Source of the DNA: CSBr16-58 sp051859825
GTDB taxonomy: Bacteria; Bacteroidota; Bacteroidia; Flavobacteriales; Schleiferiaceae
DNA length: 20,483 bases
Assembly: GCA_051859825.1 (NCBI GenBank)
Contig: JBHYFA010000053.1
Location: forward strand, 1 to 20,483
Direction: 5' to 3'
Shown: one piece after another, positions 14,172-20,483 of the stretch
How the letters are laid out: each line of letters starts with the position of its first letter
Numbering within the stretch: position 1 is the stretch's first letter
Made by a program: the position numbers and the translations under genes
Notes under the pieces: generated by a model
The model's database searches: none
What the model saw: the letters and a program-made list of their open reading frames with translations, nothing else
Told to the model about the DNA's origin: nothing

Positions 14172-15283
14172 GGTTCTAAGGCTTTTTGAATACTCGTCCA
14201 CAGTCGCTCGGCGGCCTTGTCCCAAGTGTAATGCTCGGCACGAACAAAACCTTTTTCACGTAAACGACTGCGCAAAGCATCATCGTCAACCAATCGATGC
14301 ATCGCCTCCGAAATAGCCTCAATGTGGTGCGGATCACACAGAAGTGCGGCATCTCCGGCTACTTCGGGCATGGAGGTGGCAGTAGAAGTCACAACCGGAC
14401 ACCCGGCTCGATACGCCTCAATGATGGGAATGCCAAAACCCTCGAAATGGGAGACGAACCAGAGAGCCGTGGCGTGGGCGTAGAGTCGATTGAGTTCGTC
14501 ACCTTCTCGCCTACCGGCAAAAATCACATCTTCACGAAATTGCATTTGAGCGAAAAAGCGCTCGGTTTCGTCTAGCTTAAACATCGGATCGCCCACAATC
14601 ACTAGTTTATGCCGATAGCCCGTCTTTGCCTTAAAATGTTCGAATGACTTCAACATTCCGATGATGTTCTTGCGTGGATTAAGTGATCCTACAAAAAGAA
14701 AGTACGGGGCGCCGTTGACTTCCGCAACGTTGTGCATTTCTTTGGATGGAAAAAATTGTTCACCCACACCGTTGCCAATCACATCAACCTTGTCCAATGG
14801 AAAATTGTAGGTTTGCGCAATATCCCTCGCCGAATAATGCGATACGGTGGCAATGCGTGTAGCTTTCCGGGCAAATTTCTGAAAAAAATGACGGTAGTAC
14901 CACCCCGTAAGTGCGGGCAAACCTTCGGGTTGATGAACAAAATTAAGGTCGTGCATCACAGGGATTTGGGGAATGCTACTGCGCAACGACAAAAATCCGT
15001 CGGGCGATAAAAAGATATCCGGCTGATGTTTGGCAATCACTTTTGGTACGCTGAATTCAAACCACCAGTACCACAATAGCGGATGACGCGCTTGGGGAAA
15101 AGCCACGAGGGGTTGCACATTATCGGCAAAAACAAACTGCACATCGTAGGGGCGATCAAACAAAAAACTAAACTTCACCTCTGGATACCAGGCAACCAAT
15201 CGCTTCAGGGTTTCGAGCGTAAACCACTCCACCCCGGTAAATTTCCCGGGAAGCAGCAAACGCGTGTTGACTAAAATATGCAT
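14165..15283 (-). CDS. GT4-family glycosyltransferase
   Basis: The 372-residue protein is a GT-B fold retaining glycosyltransferase, which moves a sugar from an activated nucleotide donor to a lipid or polysaccharide acceptor at the cytoplasmic membrane face. The N-terminal half contains TGVEWFTLETLKRLV (16-30), PVMHDLNF (108-115) and IATVSHYSARDI (144-155). The C-terminal donor-binding half contains FVGSLNPRKNI (197-207), VIVGDP (228-233) and the EGFGIPIIEA segment (281-290). Its E281 and E289 form the EX7E motif, and SMPEVAGDAALL follows. No transmembrane helix is seen. The sugar and acceptor cannot be deduced. rnhB follows with a 7-bp overlap. The promoter was not identified; its upstream side is occupied by the truncated DUF1016 gene, so the natural promoter may have been displaced. 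Confidence 0.9.
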   Translation of the reverse strand: MHILVNTRLLLPGKFTGVEWFTLETLKRLVAWYPEVKFSFLFDRPYDVQFVFADNVQPLVAFPQARHPLLWYWWFEFSVPKVIAKHQPDIFLSPDGFLSLRSSIPQIPVMHDLNFVHQPEGLPALTGWYYRHFFQKFARKATRIATVSHYSARDIAQTYNFPLDKVDVIGNGVGEQFFPSKEMHNVAEVNGAPYFLFVGSLNPRKNIIGMLKSFEHFKAKTGYRHKLVIVGDPMFKLDETERFFAQMQFREDVIFAGRREGDELNRLYAHATALWFVSHFEGFGIPIIEAYRAGCPVVTSTATSMPEVAGDAALLCDPHHIEAISEAMHRLVDDDALRSRLREKGFVRAEHYTWDKAAERLWTSIQKALEPC

Positions 15284-15296
15284 GAAGACTGTTGTT

Positions 15297-15307
15297 TATT
15301 ATGACTG
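15297..15307. repeat. Left copy of an 11-bp direct repeat flanking the DUF1016 fragment
   Basis: TATTATGACTG occurs here and again, unchanged, at 15853-15863. The copies bracket 545 bases that hold only the truncated DUF1016 gene. This copy contains that gene's stop codon (TAA on the - strand at 15301-15299). Confidence 0.6.
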
Positions 15308-15757
15308 GATATGCGTAGTGGTTGATCTAATATTTAATCCCATAATTTCAAAAAATTCAAGTTGCCGTGCAGTCCAATTATTTTTTTCAGCCTCTATCAT
15401 GTAAAAATTTTTCTTTTCTTGATTTTCAATCCTTATCAGAGCACGATAATGAGTCCAACTGAATTGCGAACGCAGTGCGTTCGCATTTGGAAAATACTTA
15501 TAAAATTGCCTATTCAACTCCAGTTGTCTAATTGAGAAACCCGTCCCAAATTTTGGCTGATACTCCTCAGATATAGATTTGATTAAGTATTTACCATAAT
15601 CCGCCCTCTGTTTCCCTGCTTGTTCCTCTTCAAAGATAACCTTACCTATACTCCAATACATAATAACCCTTTGATTATCTACTGCTCTTACGGCTTTTTC
15701 TTGAGCATTGTCTATAATGCTATTTATCTGTTTAATAATATTCGTGCTCAACTTCAT
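15299..15757 (-). pseudogene. Truncated DUF1016/YhcG-like gene (N-terminal domain only)
   Basis: The 152 residues match the N-terminal DUF1016 (YhcG) domain: INSIIDNAQEKAVRAVDNQR (11-30), YWSIGKVIFEEEQAGKQRADYG (34-55), then GTGFSIRQLELNRQFYKYFP (71-90). SWTHYRALIRIENQEKKNFY (100-119) and AEKNNWTARQLE (123-134) follow. In full-length members (about 330-380 residues by my recollection) RQLE leads into a PDDEXK-type nuclease domain. Here about 18 unrelated residues follow and then a stop inside the flanking direct repeat, so the whole nuclease half is missing. DUF1016 proteins are often found near phage or restriction genes. The fragment probably has no nuclease activity. It is more AT-rich than the genes on either side. 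It may be a remnant of an inserted element, or a still-translated N-terminal domain. Confidence 0.75.
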
Positions 15758-15852
15758 TGTAAAAAGCTTCTATAAGAATAATCAATTAGTGCAAACTTCC
15801 AATAATTGAAATCAATCTGCACAAATAATGTTAGGTCTCAATTCATTCGCAA

Positions 15853-15863
15853 TATTATGACTG
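15853..15863. repeat. Right copy of the 11-bp direct repeat, in the 3' end of the ABC exporter gene
   Basis: TATTATGACTG overlaps the last two codons and the TAA of the ABC exporter gene. Because of the repeat, both this gene and the DUF1016 fragment end in Gln-Ser-stop. Placement at a gene's 3' end resembles an attachment-site or target-duplication arrangement, but no integrase is present. Confidence 0.6.
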
Positions 15864-17660
15864 CAACGCCCATAAACGATAATACGCCCCTTGTTTTTCT
15901 AGAAGTGCATCGTGCGAACCTTGTTCGATGATTTTTCCGGCATCGAGCACAACAATCAAATCGGCATTGCGGATGGTGGATAGTCGGTGCGCGATAACCA
16001 AGGAAGTTCGGTTTTTCATCAGCTCCTCCAATGCATCCTGAACCAAACGTTCAGATTCGGTGTCGAGAGCAGAGGTGGCTTCATCGAGAATCAGTATGGC
16101 GGGGTTTTTCAAAATTGCGCGTGCAATGGAAAGTCGCTGCCGCTGACCGCCAGAGAGTTTCATCCCCAAATCACCGATGTGTGTATCGTAGTTGTCTTCC
16201 AATTCCATAATAAAATCATGAGCATGAGCTACTTTAGCGGCTTCAACTACCTCCTCCCTACTGGCATTTGGTTTACCTAAAGCGATATTGTTGTGGATAG
16301 AGTCGTTAAACAGAATGGCTTCTTGCCCTACAATACCGAGTTGCGCCCGCAGTTGATGAAGCGAAAGCTCCCGAATATCAATGCCATCGATGGAAATGCT
16401 ACCGGAATTGATGTCGTAAAAACGGGGAATCAAATTCGCAATGGAGGTTTTCCCACTACCGGAAAGCCCAACCAAGGCCACGGATTTTCCCTTTTCAATG
16501 CGCAGATTAATGTGATTCAAGACTGTATTTTCGCCGTAGCCAAAAACCACATCCTGAAAGTCTATTTTCTCCGAAAATGTTTTAAGCTCTCGGGGCTTTG
16601 CGGGGTCAGTGATTGGGTTTTCCGCTTCTAACAATGCGAGGATGCGTGTGGCGGCGGCATCGGCGCGTTGGATGTGAAAACTGGCTTTAGACAGCGCTTT
16701 GGCCGGGGGAATTATTTGGTAAAAAAACAAAATGTAGGCGATAAATTGCTCGGCACCAAAGTCGCTGCTTTGAATCACAATTTGACCACCAAACCAAATC
16801 ACGATAGCCATAATGGATGCCCCGAGGGTTTCGGAAAGCGGACTCGCAAGATCGCTCCTTCGCAGCACCTTGTTCATCATACCGTAGTAGCGTTCATTTG
16901 CCTGCTGAAAGGTTTTTTGCTTGTGGTTTTCCGCGTTGAAGGCTTTCAAAATACGCAGTCCACCAACGGTCTCGTCGATTCGTGCCATCAATTCGCCCAT
17001 GTATTCTTGAGCGCTTTTAGATGATTTTTTCAAACTCCTTCCAACTTTGGTAATGATGAAAGACACCACGGGAAGCATTACCAGCACGAATAGCGTGAGT
17101 TTGGCATTCATGTAAATGAGCACCCCCAACGAAGCCAAAATCATGATGGGTTCGCGAAAAATGAGTTCGATAGTCATGAGGGAAGCCCATTCGATTTCCT
17201 TCAAGTCGTTGGTCATACGGGAAATGATGTCTCCTTTTTTCCTTTCAGAAAAATAGCCCAGCGGAAGATGCAGCACTTTTTCGTGCATGGCATTGCGCAA
17301 ATCGCGGGTGATACCGTTTCGCAAGGGCGCAATGACGAACATCGCTAGGTACCGAAAAGTGTTTTTTAGAAAAAATGCAAGGATTACCCAAATCACTACT
17401 AGAAAGAGTGCATCGCCTTTGGAGGTTTCTTGCACTTTAGCTTGAATGCTTTGGTAGAACCAGTGTTTTAATCGATCGCCGATCCAGGTAGGCTCACCCG
17501 AAAGCTCTGGGGTCTTTTCAAAGATAATTTGCAGAACAGGCACTACCAATCCGATAGACACCAAGGCGAAAACGATGGCTAAGACATTGAATAGCACATG
17601 GAAGAAAACGCTGGTAGAATACGGTTTGGCAAAAGGCCAGAGTTTCCGGAATGACTTCAA
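15855..17660 (-). CDS. MsbA-like ABC exporter (fused permease and ATPase), TTG start
   Basis: The 601-residue half-transporter would act as a homodimer in the inner membrane, exporting a lipid or other amphipathic substrate. Six helices occupy about 15-325. The nucleotide-binding domain spans about 365-601. It has Walker A GLSGSGKTS (398-406), Q446 in the Q-loop GIVGQEAILF, signature LSGGQRQR (502-509), Walker B AILILDEATSALD (521-533) and the H-loop AHRLST (557-562). It resembles MsbA-type lipid flippases of Bacteroidota, but the substrate is not provable from sequence. The frame's upstream limit is the DUF3365 stop six bases earlier, and the only plausible start is TTG 17660: it gives the family-typical MKSFRKLWPFAKPY, and no ATG or GTG sits nearby. 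The gene's last codons and stop overlap the 11-bp repeat. Confidence 0.93.
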   Translation of the reverse strand: MKSFRKLWPFAKPYSTSVFFHVLFNVLAIVFALVSIGLVVPVLQIIFEKTPELSGEPTWIGDRLKHWFYQSIQAKVQETSKGDALFLVVIWVILAFFLKNTFRYLAMFVIAPLRNGITRDLRNAMHEKVLHLPLGYFSERKKGDIISRMTNDLKEIEWASLMTIELIFREPIMILASLGVLIYMNAKLTLFVLVMLPVVSFIITKVGRSLKKSSKSAQEYMGELMARIDETVGGLRILKAFNAENHKQKTFQQANERYYGMMNKVLRRSDLASPLSETLGASIMAIVIWFGGQIVIQSSDFGAEQFIAYILFFYQIIPPAKALSKASFHIQRADAAATRILALLEAENPITDPAKPRELKTFSEKIDFQDVVFGYGENTVLNHINLRIEKGKSVALVGLSGSGKTSIANLIPRFYDINSGSISIDGIDIRELSLHQLRAQLGIVGQEAILFNDSIHNNIALGKPNASREEVVEAAKVAHAHDFIMELEDNYDTHIGDLGMKLSGGQRQRLSIARAILKNPAILILDEATSALDTESERLVQDALEELMKNRTSLVIAHRLSTIRNADLIVVLDAGKIIEQGSHDALLEKQGAYYRLWALQS

Positions 17661-17666
17661 ATTGAA

Positions 17667-18338
17667 TTATTTGGGAATAGCAATAGGATCGGGCTTACCT
17701 CTACGGGCTTTGTACTCAGGCGGGAACAATACTCCCCAGGCTCCTCTCAGTTCGTTGAGATTAAAATCGTAGGCCACATCTTCTGGGTAGAGTTCACGAA
17801 TTTTTGCCCACACTTCATCCTGAATATCACCACGGGTTTTTATACCGTGACACTGCAAACACATAGGTTTCATGGTTATTGGGGAAAAGTACACCGCTTC
17901 ACCACTAGAAAATTTGATACTCTTGGGAGCTGGTTCTGCACCCTGCGCAGCTTCGTTCTCCATATTTTCCAGAATCATTCGGTCGAGGGTGTCAGGTCTA
18001 TTTTCAGGACTGCGATAACGTAAGGCAGTACGTTTTAGATTTACTCCATAGTAGTGTGCTAAAGAGTCAAGAAAGGGATGCGCACGATGGTTACAATACT
18101 CTACTGCCCCCAAAACTCCGTGCTCGGCAATAGCATTTCCAAGTAAGTCTGCAAAGTCTTGACTAATTTTTTCCACAATCATTCTACCGTCCTTATTGAT
18201 GTTACCTGAGTAGTTTGAAACATCAAAATAGGTATTATCTTCTTTTTTTCTATCTACACTTTCTTCACTTTGATTAGGTGTACAAGAGATTAGTGAAGAA
18301 ATTGCCCCTACGATAAGGAAATTTGTGAGTCTAAACAT
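17667..18338 (-). CDS. DUF3365 (Tll0287-like) c-type haem lipoprotein
   Basis: The 223-residue product is an exported lipoprotein: MFRLTNFLIVGAISSLISC ends with the lipid-modified cysteine at 19. The body matches DUF3365: HGVLGAVEYCNHRAHPF (73-89), LKRTALRYRSPENRPD (101-116) and KPMCLQCHG (157-165). In the last motif C160, C163 and H164 form one CxxCH haem-attachment site. GAWGVLFP (199-206) closes the domain. DUF3365 domains bind a c-type haem and are thought to act in redox or gas/redox sensing. Here a free lipoprotein suggests a periplasmic electron carrier or sensor partner. It starts four bases after the rhodanese lipoprotein gene and ends six bases before the ABC exporter start, so the three are almost certainly one operon. 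Partners are not obvious and the exact role is unknown. Confidence 0.85.
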   Translation of the reverse strand: MFRLTNFLIVGAISSLISCTPNQSEESVDRKKEDNTYFDVSNYSGNINKDGRMIVEKISQDFADLLGNAIAEHGVLGAVEYCNHRAHPFLDSLAHYYGVNLKRTALRYRSPENRPDTLDRMILENMENEAAQGAEPAPKSIKFSSGEAVYFSPITMKPMCLQCHGIKTRGDIQDEVWAKIRELYPEDVAYDFNLNELRGAWGVLFPPEYKARRGKPDPIAIPK

Positions 18339-18342
18339 AAGT

Positions 18343-18759
18343 TTACGAATTTAATTTAGAAGCGTTTTGAACCGTTTTTTCTTGCCATTTTTGAATTTCA
18401 TTCCAGCCTCCACGAATGGCATAGACCTTTTGAAAATACAAGTACTCCATCACACGCGCCACCTCTTTACTGGTTTTTCCGTCGGCGTCGTACATTAGGT
18501 AAACTTGCCTTGGAGACAACTGACGTAGGAAGTCTTCAAACTCAGGTTGTGAGGCATCAAGCGGCACTGCACCCGGCCAGTGATCGGCGTCGTAAGCATC
18601 TCTATCGCGCAAATCAATAATCATTGCACCGGGATATTTCTTCACCATATCGGCAAAAGATTCTGCTTTAACCCAAACTACCGGACCATCGTGCTTTCCA
18701 CATCCAACAAAAAAAGCAACAAAAATTAAGGCTAAAAGTAAGCGTGTTTTGTGTGTCAT
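18343..18759 (-). CDS. Rhodanese-fold lipoprotein with the catalytic cysteine replaced
   Basis: The 138-residue protein is a lipoprotein (hydrophobic LLLALIFVAFFVGC, lipid cysteine at 20) with one rhodanese domain at about 30-128. Recognisable motifs are MIIDLRDRDAYDADHWPGAVPL (46-67) and AIRGGWNEIQKWQ (114-126). The active-site loop should read C-x-x-G-x-R/T-S; here it reads DADGKTS (91-97), with aspartate in place of the cysteine. Sulfur transfer is therefore not expected, and a binding or regulatory role is more likely. It is the first gene of the operon, followed after four bases by the DUF3365 haem lipoprotein. It is divergent from trhO, which carries an intact rhodanese domain with cysteine. 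A -7-like box lies 34 bases upstream. Confidence 0.87.
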   Translation of the reverse strand: MTHKTRLLLALIFVAFFVGCGKHDGPVVWVKAESFADMVKKYPGAMIIDLRDRDAYDADHWPGAVPLDASQPEFEDFLRQLSPRQVYLMYDADGKTSKEVARVMEYLYFQKVYAIRGGWNEIQKWQEKTVQNASKLNS

Positions 18760-18792
18760 AAACGTTAATCTGAGTATAAATTCTCAGTCGGA

Positions 18793-18800
18793 CAAATGTA
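18793..18800 (-). promoter_or_regulatory. Possible -7 element of the rhodanese/DUF3365/ABC operon
   Basis: On the - strand this reads TACATTTG, matching TAnnTTTG, 34 bases before the ATG at 18759. No TTG is seen at the usual -33 distance. It sits back to back with the trhO promoter in the shared 124-base intergenic region. Confidence 0.4.
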
Positions 18801-18863
18801 CAGCATTTTTTCTGCTTATCGCTTTCTTTCCATAGGTCATTTTATCGTAGGCTAAACAAAAAG

Positions 18864-18871
18864 TACCTTTG
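18864..18871 (+). promoter_or_regulatory. -7 element of trhO, giving a very short leader
   Basis: TACCTTTG is an exact TAnnTTTG match ending 12 bases before the ATG at 18884. Transcription would start only about 5-8 bases before the start codon, so the trhO mRNA is predicted to be nearly leaderless. No good TTG at the -33 position was found. Confidence 0.45.
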
Positions 18872-18883
18872 CAAAAAAAAGTC

Positions 18884-19930
18884 ATGGATCCCAACGCACA
18901 TAAGAAAGGATTAGTAAACCGTCTTGGTCGCAGAGAACTGCAAGCAAAACTCGATGCAGAAAATTTCAAGCGCAAGACTATTTCCTTCTATCGTTACGTT
19001 ATATTAGAGCAGCCACAAGAAATGCGCGACATGCTCTACCATCGTTGGAATAACTTTAATTGTTTAGGTCGAATTTACATTGCCCGCGAAGGAATCAATG
19101 CGCAAATGAATGTTCCCGAGCATTACTACGAGGCTTTTCTAGCAGACTTAAACAGCATCCCGTATTTTGCCAACATACCTATAAAAGAAGCTGTTGAAGA
19201 CGATGGTAAATCATTTTTAAAACTTACCGTGAAGGTGAGAAATAAAATTGTTGCCGACGGATTAAACGACGACGCCTTCGACGTTACCAACGTGGGCAAA
19301 CACCTCAATGCAGAGCAATGGAACGCCCTTCTTGAAGCAGAAAATTCCGTTGTAGTGGATATGCGCAATCATTACGAATCAGAAATTGGGCACTTTGAAA
19401 AAGCCATTTGTCCTGATGCCGAAACCTTTAGGGAAGAACTTCCTGAGGTATTAGAAATGCTTAAAGGAAAAGAAGACGAGCCCATTATGCTTTACTGTAC
19501 CGGTGGTATTCGCTGTGAAAAAGCCAGTGCGTGGTTGAGGCATCACGGCTTTAGCAATGTCAATCAGCTTTTGGGAGGCATCATCGACTACCATCGTCAA
19601 GTAAAATCAGAAGGCTTAGAAAACCGCTTCCGTGGAAAAAATTTCGTGTTTGACAATCGCTTAGGCGAACGCATTTCTGATGAAGTAATCTCCACCTGTC
19701 ATCAGTGTGGAGAAACCTGCGACACCCACGTTAACTGTGCCAATGTTGACTGCAACTTACTTTTCATTCAGTGTCCTTCTTGTGCAGAAAAATTCCAGCA
19801 TACCTGTTCCGATGCGTGTAAAACGGTCATTAATATGAGTGAAGAAGAAAGAGAAGCGCATCGTAAAAAAGAACAGAAAAAATCTTTCAAGCGCTTTCGC
19901 CGAAGGGTAGAAGAAAAAGAGCGCAGTTAA
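18884..19930 (+). CDS. trhO: tRNA uridine(34) hydroxylase TrhO (YceA/UPF0176 family)
   Basis: TrhO hydroxylates wobble uridine 34 of certain tRNAs to 5-hydroxyuridine, the first step toward (methoxy)carbonyl-type U34 modifications. The 348-residue protein aligns well with the E. coli enzyme from memory. It has TISFYRYV (32-39), GRIYIAREGINAQMNVP (62-78), EDDGKSF (105-111) and VRNKIVADGL (118-127). The rhodanese domain follows, with VVDMRNHYESEIGHFE (157-172) and LYCTGGIRCEKASAWLRHHGF (203-223). C205 is its catalytic cysteine. The C-terminal region has paired cysteines (C272/C275, C297/C300 and others), as in the family, likely structural or metal-binding. ATG 18884 is chosen over an upstream TTG at 18869, which overlaps the -7 box. 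The kelch gene follows after 9 bases on the same strand. Confidence 0.95.
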   Translation: MDPNAHKKGLVNRLGRRELQAKLDAENFKRKTISFYRYVILEQPQEMRDMLYHRWNNFNCLGRIYIAREGINAQMNVPEHYYEAFLADLNSIPYFANIPIKEAVEDDGKSFLKLTVKVRNKIVADGLNDDAFDVTNVGKHLNAEQWNALLEAENSVVVDMRNHYESEIGHFEKAICPDAETFREELPEVLEMLKGKEDEPIMLYCTGGIRCEKASAWLRHHGFSNVNQLLGGIIDYHRQVKSEGLENRFRGKNFVFDNRLGERISDEVISTCHQCGETCDTHVNCANVDCNLLFIQCPSCAEKFQHTCSDACKTVINMSEEEREAHRKKEQKKSFKRFRRRVEEKERS

Positions 19931-19939
19931 CTCCAAAGC

Positions 19940-20299
19940 ATGACAAAAAACCTGCGATTAAAACATTACTGTTTCGGCATACTCACATCGGTATCCGTTT
20001 ATTTTTCGCAGGCGCAATGGAATCCACTTCCAGATTTCCCCGGTGGAGCTCGAGATGACGCCTACGGAGTTTCATTGGAAAACGCCATGTATCTCGGTGG
20101 TGGCCGAGGTAGTGATTTTGGCTTTCGCTCGGATTTTTGGAAGTTTGAAAATGGTTATTGGTCTAGACTGGAAGACAGTCCCTTCCTTCCACGTCAATAC
20201 GCGCAAATGGCCGCTTTTGGCGATTCGGTGTGGGTTGCAGGAGGCTCAAGACAAACTGAATATTATTCAGACGTATGGTTATTTAGAGTCTGTCCATAA
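19940..20299 (+). pseudogene. 5' part of a kelch-repeat secreted protein gene, cut off by a mobile element
   Basis: The 119-residue frame starts at ATG 19940 with a signal peptide (ending about SVSVYFSQAQ). Kelch-type beta-propeller blades follow: WNPLPDFPGGARDDAYGVSL with GGGRGSDFGFRSDFWKFE, then WSRLEDSPFLPRQYAQMAAF with VWVAGGSRQTEYYSDVWLF. Kelch blades end in a D-x-W-x-F/Y motif, and here coding sense runs through DVWLF, where a MITE-like element begins (about 20286). The last residues (RVCP) and the stop TAA at 20297-20299 are encoded by the element. Intact kelch proteins in Bacteroidota have more blades and often a T9SS tail. The rest of the gene would lie beyond the element(s), outside the window, or be lost. 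It follows trhO by nine bases and was probably co-transcribed with it. Confidence 0.8.
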
Positions 20300-20303
20300 A
20301 GTC
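20280..20303 (+). repeat. First copy of a 24-bp direct repeat
   Basis: The 24 bases starting TATTTAGAGTCTG and ending CATAAAGTC recur exactly at 20429-20452, 149 bases later. The first six (TATTTA) look like a target-site duplication and the other 18 are the terminal sequence of the mobile element. Confidence 0.9.
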
Positions 20304-20428
20304 CATTAGCGGCGTTGCACTTGGATTGAAAACAGTCATTGACTTTAGTCAACTCCTTGTTTTTCAATCCTGCGTGCGCCTTGCTACTGAACTTTCTGAA
20401 TCAGACTCTTGACTTTATGGACAAGCAC
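20286..20428. mobile_element. MITE-like non-coding mobile element inserted in the kelch gene
   Basis: About 143 bases lie between two copies of TATTTA (20280-20285 and 20429-20434), a likely 6-bp target duplication. The left end, GAGTCTGTCCATAAAGTC, matches the reverse complement of the right end, GTGCTTGTCCATAAAGTC, at 15 of 18 positions. The inner 13 bases (TGTCCATAAAGTC, 20291-20303 and 20411-20423) are a perfect inverted repeat. Inside is a nested palindrome: TTGACT/AGTCAA around TT (20339-20352), flanked by GGATTGAAAACA (20323-20334) and TGTTTTTCAATCC (20358-20370). There is no coding frame, so transposition would need a transposase from elsewhere. The IS family could not be identified. 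Confidence 0.75.
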
Positions 20429-20452
20429 TATTTAGAGTCTGTCCATAAAGTC
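20429..20452 (+). repeat. Second copy of the 24-bp direct repeat
   Basis: Exact repeat of 20280-20303. After this copy the sequence diverges (GAAATGTCTAGG versus CATTAGCGGCGT), so it begins a different member of the same element family. Confidence 0.9.
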
Positions 20453-20483
20453 GAAATGTCTAGGCTAGAAAGTTCGAGGACAA
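20435..20483. mobile_element. Left end of a second, related element (runs off the window)
   Basis: It begins with the same 18-base terminus (GAGTCTGTCCATAAAGTC) directly after the second TATTTA, then continues with unrelated sequence to the window edge. It could be the end of a full insertion sequence that mobilises the shorter element. Only 49 bases are visible. Confidence 0.5.

Noticed and set aside
15308..15852. DUF1016 segment as a complete insertion sequence
   Set aside because: It has no transposase and no inverted repeats next to the direct repeats.
18784..18975. 63-residue - strand open frame across the trhO start
   Set aside because: It overlaps the trhO promoter and coding start, has no recognisable features and lacks support as a gene.
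20280..20452. Repeats at the right end as a CRISPR array
   Set aside because: There are only two direct copies 149 bases apart plus an inverted copy between them, flanked by a target duplication. This is a transposon-end pattern, not a spacer array.

Overview
The window reads as chromosomal DNA of a Bacteroidota bacterium, most likely a Flavobacteriales-type marine or freshwater organism. The main evidence is a Por/type IX secretion (T9SS) C-terminal sorting domain, fused E1 alpha/beta 2-oxoacid dehydrogenase, a DUF4834-type small protein, Bacteroidota-style promoters (TTG, then TAnnTTTG) and a general lack of Shine-Dalgarno sequences. Most of it is ordinary housekeeping and envelope DNA. Recombination scars occur in at least two places, and a decayed patch in a third.

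Layout. (1) 1-3282, + strand: the tail of an outer-membrane beta-barrel gene, a SAM methyltransferase overlapping a ZIP-type metal transporter by 4 bp, then two visibly AT-rich secreted-protein genes of unknown function (barrel-like protein and lipoprotein). (2) 3283-3627: a gene-poor stretch with a frameshifted coiled-coil remnant on the - strand. (3) 3628-8999, - strand: rpmH, a strong intrinsic terminator, carB (lacking the C-terminal allosteric domain), DUF4834 and the fused E1 gene. (4) 9257-13368, - strand: a T9SS cargo protein, a DUF4105 membrane protein and a MacB/FtsX-type permease. (5) 13587-15283, - strand: glycosyltransferase and rnhB, overlapping by 7 bp. (6) 15297-15863: a truncated DUF1016 (YhcG-like) gene bracketed by a perfect 11-bp direct repeat. 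(7) 15855-18759, - strand: an apparent operon of a rhodanese-fold lipoprotein without the catalytic cysteine, a DUF3365 c-type haem lipoprotein and an MsbA-like ABC exporter. (8) 18884-20483, + strand: trhO and a kelch-type secreted protein gene cut off by a small palindromic MITE-like element. A second copy of the element's end starts just before the window edge.

How the genes fit together. carB supplies carbamoyl phosphate for pyrimidine and arginine synthesis. RpmH, RNase HII and TrhO serve translation and nucleic-acid upkeep. The E1 protein feeds acyl-CoA production. Many of the rest are envelope proteins. No complete novel defence or mobile system is visible. The most interesting items are the repeat-bracketed DUF1016 fragment, the MITE-like insertion in the kelch gene, and the catalytically altered rhodanese/haem lipoprotein/ABC exporter operon facing trhO. 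The gene starts preferred here differ from the longest open frame for the ZIP transporter (1062), DUF4105 protein (12067), permease (13368), RNase HII (14171) and TrhO (18884).
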